The notes under the pieces were generated by a model. The model worked only from the letters and a program-made list of their open reading frames with translations, did no database searches and was not told where the DNA came from. The translations under genes were made by a program, and so were the position numbers. A stretch of DNA of 64,000 bases. It comes from Pseudomonas umsongensis (lineage in GTDB: Bacteria; Pseudomonadota; Gammaproteobacteria; Pseudomonadales; Pseudomonadaceae). Positions 51,187 through 57,652 of the stretch are shown here, piece by piece (position 1 is the stretch's first letter; each line of letters begins with the position of its first letter). Location of the stretch: the NCBI RefSeq assembly GCF_002236105.1, contig NZ_NIWU01000006.1, positions 1 through 64,000 of the forward strand. Reading direction: 5' to 3'.

Positions 51187-51210
51187 CGTTTTTTCTCTTA
51201 TTTTTATTGA
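51187..51210 (-). promoter_or_regulatory. Candidate Crc/Hfq site in the porin leader
   Basis: Just before the porin ATG the minus strand reads AATAAAAATAAGAGAAAAAA. It fits AAnAAnAA and shares the AATAAAAATAAGA core with one of the motifs in CrcZ (23440-23452). It includes the purine-rich ribosome site and the last codons of benE. Confidence 0.55.
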
Positions 51211-52421
51211 TCGACAGGTTGAAGTGCTTCTGCAGTGGACTCACTGCGCGAGACGGAGCGGCGGGCGTTCAATATCAAGTGGGTGGCCATGCCGAAAATC
51301 AGTCCCCAAAAAGCCGCGGACAACCCAAACAGCGACATACCCGAGGCTGTGGTGAGAAAGGTCACCAGCGCGGCTTCGCGATCGGTTGGCACCGCCATCG
51401 CGCCCGCTAGCGCTCCAGCAATCGCAGCGAACAGCGCCAATCCGGCGAGGGCCGCGATCAGTTCCTTGGGGAATGCCGAAAACAGTGAGACCAGGGTGGC
51501 GCCGAAGATCCCCAGCACCAGGTAACACAGGCCACCCATCACCCCGGCCACGTAACGCTTGCCAGGGTCTTCGTTGGCTTCGCGGCCAGTGCAAATAGCC
51601 GCGGTAATCGCTGCCAGGTTCAGCCCGTGGCAACCGAACGGTGCCAGCAGGGCCGTGCCCAATGCGCTGCTGGCGATGATCGGGCCCGATGGCGTGGCGT
51701 AACCACTGGCGCGCAGCACCGCCATGCCAGGAACGAACTGGCCAGTCAGCGCCACCATCACCAGCGGCAAGGCGATGTTCAGCGTCGCGCTGAGGCTGAA
51801 CGCCGGAGTGATCCACACCGGCGTGGCCATACCGACGACCAACGCCTCGCCATGCAGATCTCCGGCGAGCAATGCCATCGAGCAGCCCACCAGCAGGACC
51901 ATCAGCACCGCATAACGCGGCATCAGTCGTTTGCAGATCAGGTACGTGGCAAACATCGCCAGCACCAGCAACGGCTTACCCTGCAACGAGACAAACAACC
52001 CGGTGCCGAAGCTGAACAGAATCCCCGCCAGCATCGCTGCCGCCACCGCTGCCGGCAGCTTGCCGATGATCCGGTCGAACGCCCCCGACACCCCGACCAG
52101 GAAAATGATCAGGCTGCTGACCAGATAGGCGCCCACCGCTTCCGGCAAGGAGATCCCTGGCAACAGCGCCACGAGCAACGCCGAACCGGGTGCCGACCAC
52201 GCGATGATCACCGGCACGCGGTAACGCAAACTCAGACCGATGCCAAGCACGGCGCTGCCGATGGAAATCGCCCAGACCCACGACGACAGCACTTCGCGCG
52301 ACAGGTGCGCTGCCTCGGCGGCCTGGAAAATAATCACCAGGGGGCCGGCGTAGGAAATCACGGTGGCGATGAACCCGGCGACGGCCGCAGACAGGGAAAA
52401 ATCCCGCAGCAAGGTTTTCAT
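51204..52421 (-). CDS. benE: Benzoate/H+ symporter BenE family transporter
   Basis: A 405-residue inner-membrane protein of the BenE family with about 11-12 helices. Diagnostic segments are ISYAGPLVIIFQAAEAAHLS near residue 25, AWSAPGSALLVALLPG near residue 74 and GCHGLNLAAITAAICTGREAN near residue 259. BenE proteins take up benzoate with protons. The start overlaps the stop of the upstream AAHS permease by 4 bp. No benABCD dioxygenase or dehydrogenase genes are in the window. Confidence 0.92.
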   Translation of the reverse strand: MKTLLRDFSLSAAVAGFIATVISYAGPLVIIFQAAEAAHLSREVLSSWVWAISIGSAVLGIGLSLRYRVPVIIAWSAPGSALLVALLPGISLPEAVGAYLVSSLIIFLVGVSGAFDRIIGKLPAAVAAAMLAGILFSFGTGLFVSLQGKPLLVLAMFATYLICKRLMPRYAVLMVLLVGCSMALLAGDLHGEALVVGMATPVWITPAFSLSATLNIALPLVMVALTGQFVPGMAVLRASGYATPSGPIIASSALGTALLAPFGCHGLNLAAITAAICTGREANEDPGKRYVAGVMGGLCYLVLGIFGATLVSLFSAFPKELIAALAGLALFAAIAGALAGAMAVPTDREAALVTFLTTASGMSLFGLSAAFWGLIFGMATHLILNARRSVSRSESTAEALQPVDQ

Positions 52422-53794
52422 GAAGCCTCGCCGACAGCTCCGCCAGACGAGCCCTGCTGATCATCCAACAGGGATTGTCGGGCACTGCGCCGACTGCTGA
52501 TGGCGAACACCGTCATGGCAATGGCGGCAATCGCACCAGGCAAAGCAAACGCCATGAAGTTCAGTTGTAGCGGCAGGCTGATCCCGAGCAAAGCGCCACC
52601 CAGCAGTGGTCCGACGATCGCACCATTGCGCCCGATGCCCGAAGCCCAGCCAAGACCGGTGGACCGAATGTTCATTGAGTAGAACTGGGCAGCGCAGGCG
52701 TAAAGCAGAATCTGCGAGCCGATGGTGGTGGCACCCGCGACAGCGATCAGCAAGTACAACACCGGCATCGGACTATTGAAGCCCAACAGGGTGATCGACA
52801 CCGCCGCCATGGCAAAGAACACCGATAGCACACGCGGCAGATTGAGCTTGTCACCCAGCACACCGCCGCCAACTGCGCCGAAGATCGCGCCGAAATTCAG
52901 CACCAGCAGGAACGACAGGCTCGAGCCCAGGCTGTAACCGGCGTTGGCCATCAGTTTCGGCAGCCAGGAGCTCAAGGCGTAGACCATCAGCAGGCAGCAG
53001 AAAAACGCCAGCCACAACATCAACGTACGCAGTGCACGGCCCTCGCGGAACAACTGCAACACCGGGGTCCCGGTGCCCTTCACTTCACTCATGTGCAACT
53101 GGTCATCGGCCTCTGCGACGTAGGCCGGGTCGATCCGCTGGAGAATGTTGCGAGCTTCGTCATTGCGCCCCTGGCGCAGCATGAACCCCACTGACTCGGG
53201 CAGGAAATACATGATCAGCGGCAACAGCAGCAACGGCAGGACCGCCACATAGAACACCGACTGCCAACCGAAACTCGGGATCAGCACTATACCCAGGCCG
53301 GCGGACAGCATGCCGCCCACCGAGTAGCCGCTGAACATGATCGCTACCAGGGTGCTACGGATTTTTTTCGGCGCGTATTCGTTCATCAACGCCACGACAT
53401 TGGGCATCACGCCACCAATGCCCAGTCCGGCAATGAAGCGGCAAAGACCAAACTCGGTGGGGTTTCGGGCGAACCCGTTGAGCACGGTGAAACCACTGAA
53501 GAGCATCACGCAGATCGTGATGGCTTTCTTGCGGCCGATCCTGTCCGACAGCGGACCGAAGAACAGCGCACCGAACATCATGCCGAACAGTGCATAGCTG
53601 CCCAACGCCCCCGCTTGCAGAGGGCTGAGCCCCCACTCTTTCATCAGCATCGGCAAGACCACGCCGTAGATCACCAGATCGTAACCGTCGAAAATGATGA
53701 TCAGGGCACACCAGAACAGCACCATCCAGTGGAAGCGGTTGAACCGAGCATTGTCGATAACCTCATGTACGTCGATCTTGCGCATGGCATTCAT
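52418..53794 (-). CDS. Aromatic acid:H+ symporter, MFS AAHS family (BenK/PcaK-like)
   Basis: A 458-residue 12-helix permease of the aromatic acid:H+ symporter family. The helix-1 signature DGYDLVIYGVVLP (near residue 36), with its paired aspartates, and the loop GPLSDRIGRKKA are typical. Substrate is probably benzoate, 4-hydroxybenzoate, protocatechuate or a relative. BenE next door favours benzoate. It is first in the permease-benE-porin operon. Its leader carries AACAACAACAAGAG directly over the ribosome site, a strong match to the Hfq/Crc target pattern. The start could be the ATG at 53794 or at 53785. Confidence 0.9.
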   Translation of the reverse strand: MNAMRKIDVHEVIDNARFNRFHWMVLFWCALIIIFDGYDLVIYGVVLPMLMKEWGLSPLQAGALGSYALFGMMFGALFFGPLSDRIGRKKAITICVMLFSGFTVLNGFARNPTEFGLCRFIAGLGIGGVMPNVVALMNEYAPKKIRSTLVAIMFSGYSVGGMLSAGLGIVLIPSFGWQSVFYVAVLPLLLLPLIMYFLPESVGFMLRQGRNDEARNILQRIDPAYVAEADDQLHMSEVKGTGTPVLQLFREGRALRTLMLWLAFFCCLLMVYALSSWLPKLMANAGYSLGSSLSFLLVLNFGAIFGAVGGGVLGDKLNLPRVLSVFFAMAAVSITLLGFNSPMPVLYLLIAVAGATTIGSQILLYACAAQFYSMNIRSTGLGWASGIGRNGAIVGPLLGGALLGISLPLQLNFMAFALPGAIAAIAMTVFAISSRRSARQSLLDDQQGSSGGAVGEAS

Positions 53795-53812
53795 CTCTTG
53801 TTGTTGTTTTTT
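53795..53812 (-). promoter_or_regulatory. Candidate Crc/Hfq site at the permease ribosome-binding region
   Basis: The minus strand reads AAAAAACAACAACAAGAG immediately before the ATG. Repeated AAC units fit AAnAAnAA better than any other leader in this window. Aromatic-acid transporters are known Crc targets in Pseudomonas. Confidence 0.7.
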
Positions 53813-54005
53813 TCAGGAGCAGCGGAAGCACGGCTCACGTCCGTACAGCCGAGGGTAGAGTCAACAGGCTCGGGTCAATATCCGCATCGCGCAGACCACT
53901 ATCCGTTTTGTGCAGCGCCCTGAACCGGGCTGGAGGGGCGCGCAATTGCCCCTCTCCGATAAACTGTCTTCTTTACAATCGCATTTGAGCGCTAAGCTTG
54001 GGCGT

Positions 54006-54632
54006 ATGGATGATTCAGATTACTTACGCCTGCTGACCATTGCGGCCGAGCAAGCCAACGCGTTCCTGTCCAATGCCCGCAAATGGGAGCGCGAGCGTTG
54101 GGTCTGCCAACGCCTGCTGCAAGGCTTGAACATTCCCTACCGGGCCGACGAATTTGCTCCGGCGGGAGAACCGCCGGACGTGTTGTTTCGCGACGCCAAT
54201 TTCGAGGTGTTCTTCGTGCTCGACGAGGGCCGACGCCTCAATGATGAATGGCGCGACGAATTGCAGAGGCGGCGCAGTGCGTTCTCCCTGAGCCAGCTGG
54301 TACGGCGCGAAGCCAAGCCCCGCCGCATACCGGCCAACGAGTTCTTGTTGCGGCTGGCGCCGACCTTGCGCAAAAAAGCACACAACTACAAAGAGCGCGG
54401 CATGGACCTGGGCGAGCTTGACATCATTGCCTTCGCCAGCCTCAAGCGTGAAGTGCTGGACCTCAACAGTCATTTCCCACCGCCCACCGAATACCTGCGC
54501 CAGGGCTGGCGCTCGCTGTCACTGGTGGGCCCGACCTTCGCCCGCGTGCTGTTCGCTCATCCCGATGCGCCGGATTTCCTGCGCAGCAACCTGGGACGCA
54601 GCATCGTGTTCGACGTCGGGATCAGCCTGTGA
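54006..54632 (+). CDS. DUF1780 domain-containing protein
   Basis: A 208-residue cytoplasmic protein of the DUF1780 family (MDDSDYLRLLTIAAEQANAF at the start). The central segment EPPDVLFRDANFEVFFVLDEGRR resembles an endonuclease-like core with acidic residues, but this is only a fold-level impression. The family is found in Pseudomonas and relatives and has no known function. The ATG at 54006 begins the family match. It overlaps the MOSC gene by 4 bp (GTGA), so the two are coupled. Confidence 0.82.
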   Translation: MDDSDYLRLLTIAAEQANAFLSNARKWERERWVCQRLLQGLNIPYRADEFAPAGEPPDVLFRDANFEVFFVLDEGRRLNDEWRDELQRRRSAFSLSQLVRREAKPRRIPANEFLLRLAPTLRKKAHNYKERGMDLGELDIIAFASLKREVLDLNSHFPPPTEYLRQGWRSLSLVGPTFARVLFAHPDAPDFLRSNLGRSIVFDVGISL

Positions 54633-55156
54633 GCCCATTGCAGGAACTGATTGCCGAAGTACCGCAGATCGGCCGCGTACGCTGGATTGGCGTGCGCCCG
54701 GAACGTCACGTGCCAATGATCGAACTGGAGGCCGTGGAAGCGCGACTGGAGGCCGGCTTGACGGGCGATCGCGCCCGCCCCGGCGTGCGCAATGCGCGGC
54801 AGGTGACGCTGATTCAGTGGGAGCATCTGGCAGTGATCAGTTCGCTGATGGGCCGCCCGGACGATCAACCGGTCAAGCCTGAAGATTTGCGGCGCAACCT
54901 CGTTATCAGTGGCATCAACTTGTTCAGCCTCAAGGGCCGGCGTTTCCGCATCGGCCAGGCGATTTTCGAAACCACTGGCTGGTGCCAGCCCTGCGCACGC
55001 CTGCAGAACAACCTGGGCCCGGGGACCTTTCAGGCCGTGCGCGGGCATGGCGGAATCACCGCCCGAGTGCTACAAAGTGGCATCATTCGCCTGGACGACA
55101 GGGTGAGCATCGAGCCCCTAACTGACAGCGGCTATGCTCCGTTCAACGTTCGTTGA
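54629..55156 (+). CDS. MOSC domain-containing protein
   Basis: A 175-residue single-domain MOSC protein. MOSC domains (named from molybdenum cofactor sulfurase C-termini) handle sulfur carried on a conserved cysteine, here probably within GWCQPCARL near residue 116. Family glycine motifs are GDRARPGVRN and LVISGINLFSLKGRRFRIG. Stand-alone MOSC proteins such as YiiM detoxify hydroxylamino compounds with molybdenum cofactor, but this assignment is not established for this protein. The GTG start at 54629 overlaps the DUF1780 stop. Confidence 0.88.
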   Translation: MSPLQELIAEVPQIGRVRWIGVRPERHVPMIELEAVEARLEAGLTGDRARPGVRNARQVTLIQWEHLAVISSLMGRPDDQPVKPEDLRRNLVISGINLFSLKGRRFRIGQAIFETTGWCQPCARLQNNLGPGTFQAVRGHGGITARVLQSGIIRLDDRVSIEPLTDSGYAPFNVR

Positions 55157-55208
55157 GTCTGCCTGTAGCTTCTTCACCTTCAGCAACGTCTACCTGACGA
55201 GGCCTTTT

Positions 55209-55382
55209 ATGACCAGCCGCCTGAACCCCGAAGACCAAAAGCATGTCGAAGCGTATCTGCAACTGTCCCAACACCAAGTCGAGCGCCGGCCTTTCCGGCC
55301 GTGGATGCTCCTTGTGCTGGTATTGGCAGTGACCATTGGCCTGGGCCTGTTGAGCCGACTTATCAGTTACCTGACGCTATGA
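55209..55382 (+). CDS. DUF3094 family small membrane protein
   Basis: A 57-residue protein with a polar N-terminus (MTSRLNPEDQKHVEAYL) and one membrane helix near residues 33-55. It belongs to the DUF3094 family found next to ndh in Pseudomonas. The topology predicts an inner-membrane anchor with a cytoplasmic N-terminus. Function is unknown. ndh follows after 60 bp on the same strand, which suggests co-expression and perhaps a link to the membrane-bound NADH dehydrogenase. Confidence 0.83.
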   Translation: MTSRLNPEDQKHVEAYLQLSQHQVERRPFRPWMLLVLVLAVTIGLGLLSRLISYLTL

Positions 55383-55442
55383 GCTGCTTGGCGCTCGCTC
55401 GGGTAATTGCACCGATTTCTTTTAGCCTTGCGAGATATCCCC

Positions 55443-56741
55443 ATGACTCATCGTATTGTCATCGTTGGCGGCGGCGCCGGCGGTCTGGAGTTGGCTACCC
55501 GTCTGGGTAAGACTCTGGGCAAACGCGGCACGGCCAGCGTGATGCTGGTCGACGCGAACCTGACCCACATCTGGAAACCGCTGTTGCACGAGGTCGCGGC
55601 CGGGTCGTTGAACTCGTCCGAAGACGAACTCAACTATGTAGCCCAGGCAAAATGGAACCACTTCCAATTCCAACTGGGGCGCATGAGCGGGCTTGATCGC
55701 GCCAATAAAAAAATCCAGTTGGCCGCCACTTATGATGACGCCGGCCTGGAACTGGTGCCTGCCCGGGAAGTGCCTTACGACTCGTTGGTGATTTCCGTCG
55801 GCAGCACCACCAACGATTTCGGCACCCAGGGTGCAGCGCAGCACTGTCTGTTCCTGGATACCCGCAAACAGGCCGAGCGCTTCCATCAGCAGTTGCTCAA
55901 CCACTACCTGCGCGCCCATGCGGGGCAGACCGACAAGGTCGAGCAGATCAGTGTCGCCATTGTCGGTGCCGGTGCCACCGGGGTCGAACTGGCCGCCGAA
56001 CTGCATAACGCAGCCCATGAACTGGCGGCTTATGGCCTGGATCGGATCAAACCGGAAAACATGCACATCACCCTGATCGAAGCCGGGCCTCGCGTGCTAC
56101 CGGCCCTGCCGGAACGAATCGGCGGCCCGGTGCATAAAACCCTGGAAAAACTCGGGGTCAATGTCATGACCAACGCCGCCGTCAGCGAGGTGACGGCCGA
56201 CAGCCTGATCACCGTAGATGGCAAAGTGATCAACGCCAGCTTGAAAGTCTGGGCCGCCGGGATTCGTGCGCCAGGGTTCCTCAAGGACATCGATGGCCTC
56301 GAAACCAACCGCATCAATCAACTGCAAGTGCTGCCGACCCTGCAAACCACTCGTGACGAGAACATCTTCGCCTTCGGTGACTGCGCGGCCTGCCCGCAAC
56401 CGGGCACTGATCGCAATGTGCCGCCACGCGCCCAGGCGGCGCATCAACAGGCGTCGTTGCTCGCCAAGTCACTGAAACTGCGGATCGAAGGCAAGCCTCT
56501 GCCTTCTTACAAGTACACCGATTACGGATCGCTGATCTCGCTGTCGCGTTTTTCGGCTGTGGGTAACTTGATGGGTAACCTGACGGGTAGCGTCATGCTG
56601 GAAGGTTGGCTGGCGCGGATGTTCTACGTGTCGCTGTACCGCATGCACCAGATGGCGCTATACGGGCCATTTCGCACGGCGATGCTGATGCTGGGCAGCA
56701 AGATTGGACGCGGGACAGAGCCGCGCCTGAAATTGCACTGA
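55443..56741 (+). CDS. ndh: Type II NADH:quinone oxidoreductase
   Basis: A 432-residue membrane-associated flavoprotein that oxidises NADH and reduces quinone without pumping protons. The FAD-binding motif is VGGGAGGLELATRLG at the N-terminus. The NAD-binding motif VGAGATGVELAAEL lies near residue 173, and the second FAD motif is IFAFGDCAA near residue 310. The C-terminal amphipathic helix expected for membrane attachment is near residues 390-425. The ATG at 55443 begins the conserved protein. Upstream frame residues are not conserved. A REP doublet follows. Confidence 0.94.
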   Translation: MTHRIVIVGGGAGGLELATRLGKTLGKRGTASVMLVDANLTHIWKPLLHEVAAGSLNSSEDELNYVAQAKWNHFQFQLGRMSGLDRANKKIQLAATYDDAGLELVPAREVPYDSLVISVGSTTNDFGTQGAAQHCLFLDTRKQAERFHQQLLNHYLRAHAGQTDKVEQISVAIVGAGATGVELAAELHNAAHELAAYGLDRIKPENMHITLIEAGPRVLPALPERIGGPVHKTLEKLGVNVMTNAAVSEVTADSLITVDGKVINASLKVWAAGIRAPGFLKDIDGLETNRINQLQVLPTLQTTRDENIFAFGDCAACPQPGTDRNVPPRAQAAHQQASLLAKSLKLRIEGKPLPSYKYTDYGSLISLSRFSAVGNLMGNLTGSVMLEGWLARMFYVSLYRMHQMALYGPFRTAMLMLGSKIGRGTEPRLKLH

Positions 56742-56754
56742 TCAAGCTGCTTTC

Positions 56755-56867
56755 TGTAGGAGCGAGCATGCTCGCGAAGAACCTGAGAGCGCCGCGTTAA
56801 ACCAGAAACGCTGCGTTTTCGTTAACGATCTTCGCGAGCATTCGAGCGTCGACCGGCTGCTCCTACA
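56755..56867. repeat. Partly degenerate REP doublet, TGTAGGAGCGAGC type
   Basis: Left arm TGTAGGAGCGAGCATGCTCGCGAA (in outline, 56755-56778). The right arm carries TTCGCGAGCATTCGAGCG and ends TCCTACA at 56867. The outer and inner blocks pair, but an insertion (GTCGACCGGC) breaks the right arm. It lies between ndh and the tRNA cluster. Confidence 0.78.
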
Positions 56868-56895
56868 GTTGATCCGCGGCAAGCAATTAGCAGGC

Positions 56896-56932
56896 AAAAA
56901 AAATCCCCGTATCTTTCGATACGAGGATTTTT
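56896..56932 (-). terminator. Terminator of the tRNA operon
   Basis: Minus-strand stem AAATCCTCGTATC/GATACGGGGATTT (one mismatch) around a GAAA tetraloop with an eight-T tail (plus-strand A residues 56896-56903). It follows the last tRNA gene by 5 nt. Confidence 0.88.
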
Positions 56933-56936
56933 AATA

Positions 56937-57013
56937 TGGTCGGGGTAAGGGGATTCGAACTCCTGACATCCTGCTCCCAAAGCAGGCGCGCTACCGGACT
57001 GCGCTATACCCCG
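56937..57013 (-). tRNA. tRNA-Pro (anticodon UGG), copy 2
   Basis: 77 nt with encoded CCA. The acceptor CGGGGTA/TACCCCG, the D-arm, the anticodon loop CTTTGGGA (TGG anticodon), and the T-loop TTCGAAT are all intact. The sequence is identical to the copy at 57190-57266. It is last in the four-tRNA operon. Confidence 0.96.
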
Positions 57014-57108
57014 GTAAAAAAAAGGCACCTTTGAAAGGCGCCTTCTGCGAACAGAGCTTTTGGCGTCTGATCTTAAGATTCGATTCCAGCGTTAACTGGT
57101 TTCAAAAA

Positions 57109-57184
57109 TGGTGGGTCGTGTGGGATTCGAACCTACGACCAATTGGTTAAAAGCCAACTGCTCTACCAACTGAGCTAACGACCC
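57109..57184 (-). tRNA. tRNA-Lys (anticodon UUU)
   Basis: 76 nt with encoded CCA. The acceptor GGGTCGT/ACGACCC and the anticodon loop CTTTTAA (TTT) are clear. It is separated from the Pro copy upstream by 5 nt and from the last Pro copy by 95 nt. Confidence 0.97.
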
Positions 57185-57189
57185 AAAAA

Positions 57190-57266
57190 TGGTCGGGGTA
57201 AGGGGATTCGAACTCCTGACATCCTGCTCCCAAAGCAGGCGCGCTACCGGACTGCGCTATACCCCG
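57190..57266 (-). tRNA. tRNA-Pro (anticodon UGG), copy 1
   Basis: 77 nt with encoded CCA, identical over its full length to the copy at 56937-57013. It lies between tRNA-Asn and tRNA-Lys in the operon. Confidence 0.96.
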
Positions 57267-57275
57267 GTTTGAAAT

Positions 57276-57351
57276 TGGCTCCGTGACCAGGACTCGAACC
57301 TGGGACCCAATGATTAACAGTCATTTGCTCTACCGACTGAGCTATCACGGA
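57276..57351 (-). tRNA. tRNA-Asn (anticodon GUU)
   Basis: 76 nt with encoded CCA. The acceptor TCCGTGA/TCACGGA and the anticodon loop CTGTTAA (GTT) are clear. It is first in the operon, about 90 nt after its promoter. Confidence 0.97.
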
Positions 57352-57439
57352 ACTACACATTTCAATTTACAACTGTGAAGCTTTACTGCGTTCTCTTCAA
57401 CCCGTTTGCATCGCTGCGTTCGTGTGTCTGAGGCGCGCT

Positions 57440-57467
57440 ATTCTACAATCTCTACAACCTCTGTCAA
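57440..57467 (-). promoter_or_regulatory. Promoter of the tRNA operon
   Basis: Minus strand TTGACA (57467-57462) and TAGAAT (57445-57440) with a 16-bp spacer, then an AGCGCGCCTC discriminator. This is nearly identical to the proximal rrn promoter at the left end of the window, implying shared stringent control. The remainder of 57352-57652 has no gene apart from the clpB terminator. Confidence 0.87.
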
Positions 57468-57601
57468 CCCCCTAAATTGCTTTCAAGTTAATGATTTGCA
57501 ACTTATTTTCGATTCCTGCTTGGGGAGCAGAAACCCTGGCGGGTGACTTACTGCGGGGCGCACTTTACAAGCCTTTTCCTTAGAGTTCAACAGCCTAGAT
57601 G

Positions 57602-57628
57602 AAAAAAAGGCCTCGCAATGCGAGGCCT
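57602..57628 (-). terminator. Rho-independent terminator after clpB
   Basis: Minus-strand stem AGGCCTCGC/GCGAGGCCT with a 3-nt loop and a seven-T tail (plus-strand A residues 57602-57608), 24 nt after the clpB stop. Confidence 0.9.
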
Positions 57629-57652
57629 CTTCAATTTTGCCGCCGATCTGGA

